64,000 nucleotides of DNA, taken from Pogonophryne albipinna. Its lineage: Eukaryota; Chordata; Actinopteri; Perciformes; Artedidraconidae. This document shows, piece by piece, positions 38,123-50,657 of the stretch. The notes under the pieces are model-generated. The model saw only the letters and a program-made list of their open reading frames with translations, had not been told where the DNA came from and did no database searches. How positions within the stretch are numbered: the first letter of the stretch is position 1; every line of letters starts with the position of its first letter. The position numbers and the translations under genes were made by a program. The stretch spans positions 17,839,825 through 17,903,824 of the forward strand of contig CM053261.1 of the NCBI GenBank assembly GCA_028583405.1. The letters run 5' to 3'.

Positions 38123-41100
38123 ATGCATAACGCTGTGATTCAGGTTTCCCTGCTGCTGCTGGCCTGGACGTGGACCCTCCAGGGGGTCCCAGTCCTCCCA
38201 GACCCTCTCTACCCCTCGCAGGAGAACTTTGATCTGGCCCAGGTGAGCTCTTATGTTATTTTAACTCTTTTATGTATAGTCTTCTGTAGTTTAGAGTGTA
38301 TTATTTTGTTTGGTCAGAAATGCAATACTTAATGTGATCCTTTTTCCACCCTTTTATGTCTGTTATACAATTAATAACATTTACTTCATATTTCAGGGAT
38401 GAAATGTTTAATCTTACAGGCAGTTGGAACCTCCCTATATGAAGGACCTATAAATAATGAAAATAACATAAAACCTACATTGAATTTTTGTGTCAATTGT
38501 TGAGTATTTTTAAGCAGTTTGGGCTAGAGACTACATTTTCTCCAACACAGGAAAGTGGAGTTTAAATAAATTAATACTAAGTACACATAAGTAATATAAC
38601 AATTTCATATTAAGTACATATAAGTAAGTATACCATCGTCTGCATAAAAATAGATTTTCTTGTGTCACCTTTTTTTTGTTTGTCTATATTATCAATTTTT
38701 TGCTGCCCCTATCGAGTGTTCGGTGAAGTGACAGTTAAAGCAAGCAGTGCAAAACAATTTCTTTTTTAATACTTCATCTTTATTTATTTAGTATAGTAAA
38801 CGTGAAGTTGATTTTGCTGGGGTTGGGTTTTTGTTTTTAGTTTCTTGGTCTGGTATACTGAAACACCATTACCGATTTCAATGTGAGGTTTCTATACATT
38901 ATGAAATATGTAAAAATAATATGTTACCGTTTGCTGACAGTTCATGGGAACATGGCATGATGTTGCCAGTGCCAGTTCATGCCCCCACATGCAACGTCAG
39001 TGGGGGGATTCAGCCATTGGTACACTGATTCTGCAGAGCGGCACCACTCAGGGCAAAGTCAAGGCCACTCGGAGGGTACTCAGGTTTGTAAGGAGTTCAC
39101 ATGTACACACACAAACATACTAATACACTGAAAAATGTTATCCTTAAATATTATAACAACAAGGTTAATCCTAGATAATTAGATATCAAGACCATTTAAT
39201 TAACAAATAGATTGTACATTATAATTTAAAACACATATCAGACATCGTAGTTTATCCTATTAGAATATCACAAAAGTACCCAGTTCACCTGAGTATTTTC
39301 ATTGTATTTCACTTTCTACCTGTTTACGAATAATGTTCATGGGGGAATATTTACTTTTTACTCGGATAGATAACATTAATAATAAAAAATATGATTTACT
39401 AAATCATGATGAAAAGGTTTTTAATACACAAACAAGAACAAATAATGGAATTACATTATTCTAAAATGTGTCTTTCTGCATACTAAATGTTTAAACTGTA
39501 GGTATTTGTATCCGTTATGAGGCTAATTCTGTTTCTTGCTAAAGAGAATTGCTACACTGTGGCATTGCAGTGACAAAGCCTTCTGTGTACTATAAAACAA
39601 TCATATCTTCTGCGCAGATGAAGCTGTTTGGACAGTTTATATCTAAAAGTGTTGTTATTTGTGTATTTGCAGACAAGGAACGTGTAAGGAGATGACTGTG
39701 GATTTTGGGTTGACCACCACACCAGGACGATTCTCCTACCATGTTGCAAGTACGTCTCCCTCTATTGAATAATGCAGTGATACAGCTTTAAGATCACATT
39801 TGGTCCATGAAGTTGTTGCAGGTTTGAATATTACTTCCTGTCTTTTCAACAGTGTGGGGGGCAGACGTGGATGGCTATGTGGTTCACACAAACTACAATG
39901 AGTATGCGATTATAATAATGAGCAAACAGAAGTCAGGAGGGGATACGAGCACCTCACTTAAGCTTTTCAGTGAGTGACATTTCTCAAAATACGCACTGCA
40001 TCTTGTTTATTTATGAACTTCGGTACCCTGTTTATATTTATTTTACATCTCAACTATTCAATACAATTATTTAAATTAGGATTTCCCTCTCATTTAAAGT
40101 TTCAGTTTAGTCATTTCCCTTTATTATTAATGTCTAGGTCGATCCATGACGGTGAGAGACACGGTGCTGGAGGACTTCAAAACACTGGTCAGAAATCAGG
40201 GAATGAGTGATGACACTATCACAATTAAGCAGAACAAAGGTAAAATATAGATTTTCACACATCATTACTGGACTTATAACTTCTCACTGTACATTTATAT
40301 TTAATTTAATATGTTATTTTTGCACACTTAATGTAAATAATATCCCACTTTTATATTGTGTTGGCTGTAATTTAGCCCGTCAATAGTGTCTCATTTCTCA
40401 GACAGTTTACATATTTTTTTCTCGCATCACCTTTTATGTTTTCACTCATTTAGTTCAACTTCATTTTCTTTTTTTAGATGTATATATTGTATAATTGTTT
40501 ATTTTCCACTCTTTTTTAATTGTAATTATGTGCAATACTTGTTTTGCACAAACACAAGCACAATTTAAAATACAGTCAGACTTTGTTTGGCTATAAAGTG
40601 CATGGTTGTCTTGTATTAAATGTCTTAATTTAAAATGTTTGCAGGTGACTGTGTTCCTGGAGAGGTGGTGGCGGAGCCGACAGCTCAGGTACTCAAAATA
40701 CATTCAATCGATCTAACCTGAAGGGTCTTATTGAGATTATATATTTAATTTGAAGGCAATTCAATTAATACTTTTTACTTTTTTAAAGAGTGATTCAAGT
40801 CTACTGTGCTTTCATTTAATAAAATAGTTTCTATATTCCTTTGAGCAGTATTTGGAGTAAAACTACAGATATGAGCACCAAAATGTACCTTCTATATATA
40901 ATAAATAAAAGCACTCATTGTCGCTCTCATTGGAGTTTAGGTGGACACTGCATTTTATGTTGTGGCTTTACATGGCATCTATAACTGACTATTATAACAA
41001 AATGCTGCAATGTAGTTTTAAATTGTGTTGCCGTCCAAATAAGTTTCAAAGAGTTGTCTTCTTAGCTTTAATTGTGTATAGATTCAACAGCTTTATTGTC

Positions 41101-42783
41101 ATACTGTATTTACAACAGCTACAGAACAGTTATTGTCAAGTCCCAGGCTCTTCCAACAATGCAACCTACAAAGAAATAAATTAAAAAGTGCAATAAAATA
41201 GTGGAGGGGACATAATGTTGCAAGTAAAATGAAGAATAATGAAAGTAATACTGTATATACATGTTATATACATTAAGATACCTCACAGTACAATAAAAAG
41301 CTGTATGCTGTTGACATAATGTGTTTGCTATAAACATGATAAGTGATGACATTTGTGTCTGGGCTGTGATGCAGAGGAGGAGGAGAGACGTGGTGCCTTC
41401 TCTGGTTCCAGCAGACGTCGAGGGTTCTGGTGATGATACACCTCTTTTCAATGGAAGCGGTAAGATCAGCTTAACCCCAAAACGCTAAGATGTTATTGCA
41501 AAACAAAGGACATTCGTGAAAATGAATGTGTGTTGAATGCAAGATAAGAGATGCTGATTCTGGTGTTGAAACTATAGGAATATCCTCCCTTTACTTCTCC
41601 ACGTAGAGTCCTGTAAAGCAGCACCAGAAACAGGCCCATGTTTCGGGCTGCACCAGCGTTACTACTACAACTCCTCCTCCATGAGCTGTGCACTCTTCAA
41701 TTACGGAGGCTGTATGGGCAACCAGAACAACTTTGAAAACGAGAGAGAGTGTCTGCAGAGATGTCGCACTGAAGGTCAGGAGTGAATGAAACACATATTT
41801 GGTCGACTTTTAATTCACTATCAATGTTTACTATTGTTCTTATTGTTGTTTTGTTATATTCGATTGTGCAGCACTTTGGTAAACTAATGTTTTTATGAAT
41901 GAGTTTGATTTTAAATACTAAACACAACCTCTACTTATTGAATGTATTTTACAAATCATGCAGTATCAATATTTTTTGCCCAGTGCCTGTTTAGTCTGTG
42001 CAACATTTATTATATATATATTTATTTTCCTTTTTTTCAAATTTGGAAAGGCCTCAGAGAGGATGACTACCAAACCCACCCACAAAACCCTTTGTTGGGA
42101 TTCCCATTATTAGGCCAAATTTAAAATGACTAACAGATTCAGATTCAAAATGAATGAATGAATAATTAGGCTATAAACAGATGAAGTATGTACAGTATAA
42201 ACGGTATTGACAGTATAGTGATAGTATGGTATAGACAGTATAAGGATATAAACCGATGTATACAGTGTGGTTATATTACTTATGTACATATAAATATAAT
42301 TAATGCTGCCCAATGCTAAGATTTGAGCTGTGAATAATACATTTATGGGTGTCATAATGTATAGGTATTGGCAAAATCCTTAAAAAAAGTTAAAGAGGAT
42401 TTTTTTTTTCTTCAAATATTCTGTAGTCGTGTAATATGGATGGCCTAGCCCTGCCCTGGATATGCATGACAATATGAACTCTCCTCTGTTGTGTCTCCAG
42501 CTGTGTGCCGCCTGCCAATGGCGGCCATGGCGTGCACCGGCCAGCCGCCTGTCTGGGCCTTCGACTCCACCGTGGGCCTCTGCGTGCCGTACAAACAGGG
42601 CTTCTGCCAGGGCAACGCCAACAAGTTCTACAGCAAGGCCGAGTGTGACGAGTACTGCGGGGTGGTCAATGACGGTGAGGGGTTATCGAACACACACAAA
42701 CATGGAAATATCCACCCAGATATGAGGAAATAATTATGTGTTTTTGGTCTTTTACAGAGGGAGAGCTCCTGAAAGCAAACTGA
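38123..42783 (+). CDS. ambp: Alpha-1-microglobulin/bikunin precursor, 10 exons
   Basis: Exons: 38123-38242, 38941-39083, 39673-39749, 39853-39969, 40138-40239, 40645-40688, 41375-41459, 41607-41774, 42501-42674, 42758-42783 (1056 nt, 351 residues; human AMBP is 352). A leader of about 20 residues ends WTLQGVP. The lipocalin spans about 35-200, with FMGTW (41-45), reactive-type Cys54 and VDGYVVHTNYNEYAII. RRRRD (202-206) is the furin-type site that frees bikunin. EGSG at 217-220 puts Ser219 at the chondroitin sulfate attachment site used to build inter-alpha-inhibitor. N227-G-S is a sequon. Kunitz 1 has Cys 232, 241, 257, 265, 278, 282 with P1 Phe242. Kunitz 2 has Cys 288, 297, 313, 321, 334, 338 with P1 Thr298 instead of the Arg of human bikunin. 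Family role: secreted heme/radical-binding lipocalin plus protease inhibitor, cleaved from one precursor. AATAAA follows at 42831. Confidence 0.96.
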
Positions 42784-42830
42784 GCAAACTGCTCATCATA
42801 ATACAGAGATGCAACTTGAATCAGCATCCC

Positions 42831-42836
42831 AATAAA
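42831..42836 (+). promoter_or_regulatory. ambp: Polyadenylation signal of ambp
   Basis: AATAAA, 48 bp past the ambp stop codon. Confidence 0.85.
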
Positions 42837-42839
42837 GAG

Positions 42840-44021
42840 TCATGCTTTTGTCTCATCTCTCATGGTATATCTGAAATGTTGGAAAGGTCAATTTATAAAT
42901 GTAATATATAACAGGTGACTAGTTACCCTTTTAGAAACGTAATAAGTTATGCAACTCATTATATTTGATTTATTTTAGATTTCTCTAAAAATGTAAGAAC
43001 GGTATTCAACACTGATATCTGTCAATATCTTTTTTTAATAGTTTTTACAGACAAACATTACATTTGGTTGTTACCCATTTGTTACTTAAATGTGTTGCAT
43101 AACTGTCATTTGATTACATTCAACTAACTGTATTGATCACAAACACTTTCATATGGTAATATTAGCAGTTTCTCCCCAACAGTGGAAGTTATATTACAGC
43201 AGACCACCAATAAAAACACTGGATGACTCTGTTTGTTTGTCTGTTGTTTCTTGTTTGTTACTGTTATCTGCGGAGGTAGTGCTTATTTGCTTCTTGAACA
43301 AATAAAATAAAAAATAGACAGAGTGTATACGGTCAAGTCAAGTTATTTGTATTCATATAGCCTTATGTCACGGAAAGGACTTTTTGAAAGACTCGTTACT
43401 CCCGATGTGTGGTGTAATCAGATCAAGCTGTAGATAACATGTTCTCATACTGTATATTGTGTTTATACTGATATTTGAGCATTTCACATTATATTTTATG
43501 GTTACAATATTTACTGTCTGTAGCAGCAGCTGTATACAGTTGTAAAGTTTTATGTTTTATTGCAGCTACAATTAGGGACACCTTGCTTCCTGCTTCCACT
43601 CATCACACACACGATTGAAGAAAGTTTACCGTTACTCACCTTTTCATGTTTGATTCCCTTACATTGATGTGTATTCATGTGTTTAAACATATGTAGCCCT
43701 ACTTGTGAAAGACAAATGTGTTGTTTAGTTTGTTTCATGAAGTATGACCATTCTTAAAAAAAAAATTGAAATGGTCTTTTGATAGGCTGCCACACTGGTT
43801 CTTTATAGCAATGCCAAATATGTTTATTGATTCAGGCCGTTCCCTGATTAAATACTATTTTGTAAAGCATTTTAATGCTGTTACTGATCCAGGTTAAATA
43901 AATAAATATACTTAAAAAACAGAAAACGGCACAAGTAACATTTTAAACTTTAATATCGTGATACAGACAGTCCAAAAGCTGAGACAGATAACATTCACAG
44001 TGTTTAAAATGGGACTGACAA
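42840..44021. other. Spacer between ambp and Kunitz gene A (convergent)
   Basis: From about 43128 it is part of duplicated block A. It contains the minus-strand AATAAA (43823-43828) of Kunitz gene A. No other gene. Confidence 0.6.
43823..43828 (-). promoter_or_regulatory. Polyadenylation signal of Kunitz gene A
   Basis: TTTATT on the plus strand is AATAAA on the minus strand, about 195 bp past the stop. It is conserved in copies B (55927-55932) and C (63730-63735). Confidence 0.55.
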
Positions 44022-44793
44022 TTAATCAGGCCCATTTTTTGTGTCATCCTCATCTTCTGCAGTGTGACAGCTCTCCATACACTTTGCCTGATCTTCAAAG
44101 TTGTTCAGGTTGCCCACACACCCTCCATAGGTGAAGATCTCACAGGTCATTGAGGAGGGGTTGTAGAAGTACCTTTCAATGTATGCCCTACAAGGACCTG
44201 CTTCTGGTGCTTTTTTACAGTCCTCTGCAGGGAGAGAGAGAACAGGAAGGGGAAGACAACATTTGTTAGTACTTTAACATCAGATTCAGGATCTCTAATG
44301 TACCATACAGCACTCAGTTAGCCTCACTGCACATCAAGTGTACCGGGCTAAGTAAATTAATCTCTTACCTGTTGCATTGAACAAGGTTCTATTGGGCATA
44401 CTTGAAAAGAGCAGAGTTAGATTGAAGTCTTCCACGTGTGCAGGATCCACAGTTGGATTCACAGGTTTCTCCACCTGTTTCCGAGCCAAAGACAGACAGT
44501 CAGACAAGACATTTGAAAACCTTTATACAAATATTCCACTAAACATTCAATTAAACATGTTTTAAGATAAGGGTAAAACACGTTTTAAACGTATCCTATT
44601 TTTGCACAGCAGATCATTAATATAAAGAATCAACAGCCATACAACATTCCACAGAAATGTACATGTAACCAACATAATGTTTAGTAAGAGGTCAGCCAGT
44701 CACCTCATCCTCATCAACGTCTGCCTGGATGGTCCATGTGCACCCCAGCAGCAGCAGTAGCACAGCAAACACAATCGTTTTTTTCTCCATCAT
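44022..44793 (-). CDS. Secreted single-Kunitz protease inhibitor, copy A (Arg P1), 3 exons
   Basis: Minus-strand exons: 44793-44704, 44474-44369, 44224-44022 (399 nt, 132 residues), in phase 0 then 1. The leader is MMEKKTIVF followed by a Leu run and GCTWTIQA. The linker (31-65) carries three N-glycosylation sequons (NLT, NRT, NAT). A single Kunitz domain has Cys 68, 77, 93, 101, 114, 118 with canonical 9/16/8/13/4 spacing. P1 is Arg78 (GPC-R-AY), predicting trypsin-like target proteases. The tail is acidic (HTAEDEDDTKNGPD). The start is doubled (MM) and sits about 45 bp below a TATA-like box. The leader, phase and 'LFNAT-E' linker end resemble ambp exons 1 and 7-8, so it looks like an ambp derivative without lipocalin. 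I know no specific name for it. Confidence 0.9.
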
Positions 44794-44832
44794 GTCTGTC
44801 TTTATGTCCAGCTGTCTCTTCTAGAATTGATG

Positions 44833-44843
44833 GAAATATAGCC
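44833..44843 (-). promoter_or_regulatory. TATA-like box of Kunitz gene A
   Basis: On the minus strand the sequence reads GGCTATATTTC, about 45 bp before the ATG. The same box and surrounding 100 bp are conserved at copy B. Confidence 0.6.
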
Positions 44844-44905
44844 CCCTTCTTATTCTCCTTATTTCAGCCCAGGCAGTGCATTGACCAATGACTAATGGCA
44901 AAATA

Positions 44906-46280
44906 AATACGTGAGTAAAACATCAACCTATTGTGTAATGGCCTGGTTGAGCAACTAAACACATTGACACTGGACTTCAGACATCAAATATCTAATCATT
45001 TGTTTTTGACTGGTAATGTCAACAGAATGTTTCAGGGAAAATGTGTATTTTGAGGCCACCCAGTTAGCCAACTATCACCGTCACTGGAAACGCACCTTAA
45101 GTGTACGTTTTATTGGCTTGTTTTAACAATTTGATAGCATTATTCTTTCTGATATTTTTGCAGATCTGCTGTGAGCTAGCTATCTTCAGATATGACAAAA
45201 CACTTCCATTTATTACAAAACAGACTTTCTCTGCCAACATTGACAGTTGGCCAACTTTATAATCCCCAAAGTCATCAAGCGCTCTGGTCCCAGATGTGTG
45301 TGTCACTTTTTAGTGTCCCCGTATCTGTTGTGTTATAAGTTTCTTTTTTATTTGCAGCTTTTTGTAATTGAAAATGTCTTCTTAATACTGCACGTGTTGT
45401 CAAGTTAGTGAAGAAGTCCTCATTTGGATGTATTTTGGTCATTTGTGTTTTTAATAGTTTTTAAATTGCAACAGGTTTCTCCTAATGGAAGTGATTTGGG
45501 CCGTTTTTAGCGCGTCGGCCACCGCATCTCACTCTCAACAACAGGGTTCTTTAGAATAACTTCCATATAATGTTAACTCATTCAACTTAGAGCTGTTTAT
45601 TTGTCCACATTTTCTACAGCTATCGTGAAGATTTTGTTACCATGAATTTGTTTGGCAATGATATTCAGTGAACCTGATACTGTGATAGCCCTGAGGTACA
45701 ATAAGACACAATCATGCAGGATTAACAATAATTGACATGTTACTGATTAGCTACTCTTTCGTCTGACTCATTAGTCTAATGTTATGTGGGGGGGGGGCTC
45801 TGTGTGGAGGGTGGGGGCTATAATGTGTGAGGCCCTAAGTAACTGCTCCATTATCTGTATCATATCGGAGCAGAGACACACGTTCATTAAGCCGAAAAAC
45901 TCTATCCGGTAACACAGATCCGCTATTTTAAAATAAAGTCAACACATATAGACCTTAAATATAGTCTAAATTAAGAACGAGAAAAGTTTTAACATATCGT
46001 TTTTTGTAAACATTTGACAAATGTGCGAGGGTGATGACGTCAGAGCACCCTGGCCCAATTTAACCCCTGGTTCTGTGTACAGCCAAGTCAAAGGTTGGGC
46101 AGAACTTATCTTTGCTAAAGAAGTAACATAAGGACATGCGGGGGAACCACAAAACAAACAAGTTACACGTCAATGCCTTATTTGGGCGGAAATGAGGTAT
46201 AAGAAACAGAGGCAACAAGATAGATGTATAGCCTTTGATTCAGACATTTTACAAACAGGCTAACACAACATATTGTTAAG
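44906..46280. other. Divergent spacer between Kunitz A and the mini-gene
   Basis: AT-rich, with a G-run at 45787-45796. On the plus side, near 46083-46095, is the string aagtcaaaggttgg, resembling an HNF4-type direct repeat, about 190 bp before the next ATG. No gene seen. Confidence 0.45.
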
Positions 46281-47084
46281 ATGGAGAAAGCAATGATTCT
46301 GGTTTCTGTGCTGCTGCTGGGATGGACCTGGACCCTCCAGGGTGTCCCTGTTGATATGGATCAGGTGAGTGGCTTAACTTAACATCGGTCCATAGAGGAT
46401 TTTCAATCATTCTTTCTTTTCTTTTTTAACCGTCCCTTGAGCTTTGGCTTTTTTGTTTTATGTTGATACATAGCATCAGTGAAATAACATATTTGTGATG
46501 CTGCTAACCACATTGGAGAACGAGTTTGAGGCAATCTTGAAGCAGGTTCCACTGAATGTTATGTTTTTCATCTATAAGAGTTTTTAAATGTCTTGTGGCT
46601 AAGTCTGTCTGTGGCTGTGATGCAGGTGGATGTTCCTGTGCAGCCTCTTGCTACTGTGGAGGTTCCTGTGGAGCATAATGCGACTATGGAGGGCCTTAAC
46701 GCAACTCTGCCAACTCAGCCTCCGTTCAATGCTACAGGTAAGAGATCAACTCAATTGTTTATCTGTATACCATTGTATTTGTTGCATAGCTGTCACCCTG
46801 AAGGTGAGGAGTGAGATACAAAACATATCTGAATACATTGCAACTCATTTTTTTAATTGTCGTTTTCTCTCGAGGTTTGTGAAGAGGTGCAGACATTTTG
46901 CACATTATCACATATTTAATTATTATCATAAAATAAAGATGTATTGTGAAGCTTAAAGATGCATAGCAGGGCTGCCATAATGTTTAATATGGTCCTCCAG
47001 ATATTTGTAGATAACAAAATATGCTTAATATATTTTTTCCTTTTCACAGCAGAGCTCCCAACGGCAATATGTCTGGACTGTTAA
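46281..47084 (+). CDS. Putative 76-residue secreted peptide with ambp/Kunitz-type leader but no Kunitz domain
   Basis: Exons 46281-46364, 46626-46737 and 47050-47084 join in frame (231 nt, 76 residues). The leader LLLGWTWTLQGVPV almost equals that of ambp (LLLAWTWTLQGVPV), and exon lengths and phases (0, then 1) match the Kunitz genes. The acceptor of exon 2 (ggctgtgatgcag) is identical to that of ambp exon 7. Residues 29-65 are Val/Pro/Thr-rich with three sequons (NAT, NAT, NAT) and end PPFNAT, like LFNAT and LFNGS in the relatives. Exon 3 gives AELPTAICLDC and stops, and no Kunitz cysteines follow. It is either a decayed Kunitz gene or a new short secreted glycopeptide. Exon 3 is the weakest part: a longer open stretch in another frame (47053-47143) is not reachable in phase. 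Confidence 0.5.
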
Positions 47085-47931
47085 ACTCATTTTTGAGTCA
47101 ACTGGAAGCAAGTGGGATGAAGAGCGCTTCTGCACTCAGAACATGTAAACTTGTATTAAAACAAATCACAATTAAAAAAAATTGCTTACTCATATGTTTT
47201 GTGTATGTTTTTTTGTTTATAGGATTAACTCAAATTAATATGGCTCAATATCCAGTCAAATTACTTAAGGGTGGAGGTAATGAAATCTCCTAAAACTTAA
47301 ATTGGTAAAGCCCCAATGGAAGAATATCTTCTTACAAGAACATAAATCTCCTTAATTCAATATACTGTAAGGTGTTGTTTGTTTTATACAATGTTAAATA
47401 GCATACTTAATTATTATACACAACCTAATATATGTTTTGTATTGTTTTACTTTAACTGCAGGATGCTCACTGTGAATAGGAGACATAAACACTGACATTA
47501 GAAATCTGTCAATGTAGAACTATTTGAATTGAAAATGTCATCTAAAACTGTCTTATAACTCTTCAAACATATTTTTTGTTTGATTGTTATTTTTAGATTG
47601 CATTTTCGCAATGAAATCATAATATTGGATGAAAACGACTCAGATATTGGTTAGGTAAAAATGAATTGAGTGATCCAACCAAGTTTTACAATCATACCTT
47701 AACGACCTGAACACTAACATATGAGGGATGACTGTTACTTTAATATTATAACAGGTATTAGTTAAATACAAATGTACTGCTGCAATTCTCAATATACAGA
47801 TGGTTCTGTTTTCCAACACAATACCTTTGAGAAATACTTTAGCTTAATTTATTTACAGCTCTGAAAATGCATAAGAGAGATAAGCAGGAATATACATTAC
47901 AACAATTGTATTGAACATTAGTTGAATCAAT
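47085..47931. other. Spacer, nothing recognised
   Basis: AT-rich. Two short acceptor-like segments (about 47222 and 47462) could be leftover exons of the mini-gene, but none joins in frame. Confidence 0.4.
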
Positions 47932-49200
47932 TCACACAATAAGGTGGCAAACATTTAGGCCACTGGTCTCCGCACTGCTTTTCAAAAGAAGATTCTCCCC
48001 TGAGATCTGAAATCTGGAGTGCAGTTCTTGGAGAAGTCTTTGGCCACTGAAGAGCAAAACCTGGAGATGGTGCTTCCCTTCTTTGGTGGTTTCATCAGGC
48101 GGTTTTTGAAAGTGGAGACAATATAGTCTACCACATCTGGTCTTTCTCGACACAATGCAACCAGCACTATCTCTGCATTGCCCCACTTCTTGCACAGGTC
48201 CTTGTGAACGGCCTTGTCGTGGTGTATAAAAGTGTCAGAGGTGATTTTGAAATCTGTTCCTTCCACTGCAGCCCATATTTTTTTTTGAACAGGAGCTCAG
48301 TGGTGGTCTCTGCATTTCCAAAATTGCTGTTGATCTTTGCTTTTCTGAAGGTGCGGGAAACCAGATTCTCCACAAGTTTCCTGACAGACTTTTTGTGGTT
48401 CTCTGCATGTGCTGCTGCATCCTGCACCGATCCTGCACCTGTCTTCTCAGATCCTACGATTCTGGGTGTTTGTAATACTGACATGGTGTCTTTAAAAGCC
48501 AGTGTGACCCTATCAATGTGGATGGCAGCCTGTGTATTCAACCACAGCCACATCTGTACCTGGAAGTGAAACAGTTTTCCATGTATTTCACGGGACATAG
48601 TATCACGTGATGATGGGTGTACTAAAATCCTCATTACTCCTGGAACAATGTCAGTAATCATCCACTCTGTGCAGTGCAGAGAAGATCAATGAGTTCTTTT
48701 CTCAAGACTTTGCTGTTGGAAATATCCTGCAATCTGCGAAACACAAGCTCATTTCCCTCTTGTTGTTTAGTACCATCTTCTGTCAGAAGGAGAGAGTCAA
48801 CCTCAGCAAGGAAGGATTGCATTGAATCCTTGCTTCTCACTTGGTATTCTGGGAACAATTGAGCCCTATATTGTGCCGCGATTTGATGTATTGCCAGTTT
48901 TGCAAACCACGTGGCAAAGAAAGTCTTTGTCTTGTATGCCACTCCGTTCAAGAACAGTTTATCTCTGTTTTCGCTTGTCTTTTTGGATGTTGGTCTGGTG
49001 CTTGCAGCTTTCTCTTCCAGACTTGTAACATCTTCAACAAGTACATTGGCGATTTCATCTGAAAATATTTTACTTTTCAGGGAGATTTGATATTGCAGCA
49101 GCTCACACGCAGAGTCTGTCATAACATTTAGAAAAGGTTCTGTAATTTCAGTTAACTCTTTCCTAATTAGTTGCTGGAGAGCTTTAGTTGCTGCAATCAA
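47932..49200 (-). pseudogene. Frameshifted unrecognised protein remnant, possible retrocopy
   Basis: Three minus-strand frames follow each other: 49200-48658 (180 residues), 48661-48167 (164) and 48266-47982 (94). The first ends in TGA one base out of frame with the second. The third re-reads the sequence after a lysine-rich run (KKK) at about 48280, so there are at least two frame breaks. Composition is protein-like: Leu/Glu/Lys-rich, helical, with YRAQLFPEYQV and WLNTQAAIHIDRV segments. No intron boundary appears over 1.2 kb. I do not recognise the family. It may be a multi-copy fish gene that was retroposed, then decayed. No poly-A tail or target duplication was identified. Confidence 0.55.
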
Positions 49201-50657
49201 AACTAGAGCGTCCTCGGATCTTCTTGAGACCTAATTGGGGTTTCTGGTTTCACAAATGTGGCTGACTGGCATCAGCCATCAATGTTTTCAGCCTCCTGAT
49301 CTTTCATTCTCAATTCTCCAACAATGTCCACTTATATGGAGGTGTCTTAACTCGTTCTAGATATTTGTGTTCAAGGTGTGTCAACTGTCAACTCCTGCAG
49401 TAATGTGAACCTGGGCTGAATTCTTTCCCTATCATGTTCACAGCCATAGAACCGTAGAATGATATTATAAGTACTAGATCCATAGAATGTTTCTCTACAT
49501 TCCAATCCCAAATTACATTACTTTTATTTTTAGACACCTTTTTTATGACACATAAAATATACAGTCATTGACAAGTGGGGTATTTAGAATTGGTTGGAGA
49601 ATTACATGTTTAATTCTCTTTGGCTTGTCTTAACCAATGACCTTTTTTTAGGCCTCCAACCAAAAACCCATTCGAAAACACTCAAGACAAGGGAACCCAA
49701 AGTGCTAAAATGCTTACTCCTTTACGGGTTTTAGGACTCATTCCTACATAACTCTGCCTTGTTGTGAAATTTTGTTATAAATAAAGTTGCCTTGCCTTGC
49801 TTTGCTGTGCTAAGTATGGGTAGCACCCTTTGACAGCTGTTTCGGTTTCATCATCATGATAGTGAGTCGGAGACATTCACGTCAAATCAATTGGATGCTG
49901 ATTAAAATTCTCATTGACTGTTATCAATCAACCGCAAAAACGTACTAAAATAAAATGCATGCTTTTAACTTCTTTTGTCTCTATTCCACTATTATTCAGA
50001 ACATGACTATTCTGAATTGGATACAATTTGTGTAAACAGCTAATGTGTGTTTGGATATTCTCAATAAGGCCAATATGCTGGTTTATGGAGAATTCTTAAA
50101 GTCTACAGCACATTAGAATATGCGTATTTGAAATAATATGTAGTATTTTTTAATAAATAAATCAATAGGGAAGAGTTAGCTCTGTGGCCAGTTTTTTACT
50201 GGTTCACCAGTTTTCACCCCAAATAAGTAGGCTTCTGTACACCAGTGCTGAAAGAAGTTCTCAGATCCTTTAAAAAAGTAAAAGGGGCTACGGGTGGGGG
50301 GAATATTTCATCTTTTAATTATTGTTACCATCCATTTGTAAAAGACAAATCACAAACGTTTGGTTTTTTTCTCAAAAATGTAATCCATTAATATGATTTT
50401 GTTATTTGAATTAAGTCCTTCAAGATGTACATTTAGCCAGCCTTTCTTTTGCAAAAGAAAGAAGAAAGAGTTGTGATACACAAATCGGAAGGCCTATGTT
50501 TTTGTGGACTTTTCATTTTGTAGGTCTTGTGAAAAAAGCCTAAATATTTCCCTTGACCAGAGGATGGCAGTAGTGCACGTTCAGCCTGCAAAGACAGCTT
50601 CCGCTGAAAACAAGCAGTAGAGTAGAGCAAGAACTTCCAAAGAGTTACCTCAGAGAC

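Larger units (their letters stand above)
43128..44905. repeat. Segmental duplication, copy A (Kunitz gene plus flanks)
   Basis: The block matches 50716-51043 joined to 55493-57126 (copy B), and part of it matches 62322-62549 plus 63598-63804 (copy C). Identity is high in exons, introns and the 3' flank. Copy A lacks the foldback element found in B and the hAT-like element found in C, so it preserves both empty target sites (near 43400-43415 and 43678-43690). Confidence 0.93.

Noticed and set aside
39974..41184. Frames in ambp introns
   Set aside because: They cross annotated splice sites and lack protein-like composition.
47053..47143. Open stretch after mini-gene exon 2 reading like a folded protein segment
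   Set aside because: It cannot be reached in phase from the exon 2 donor, and no continuing exon joins it; kept only as a remark under the mini-gene.
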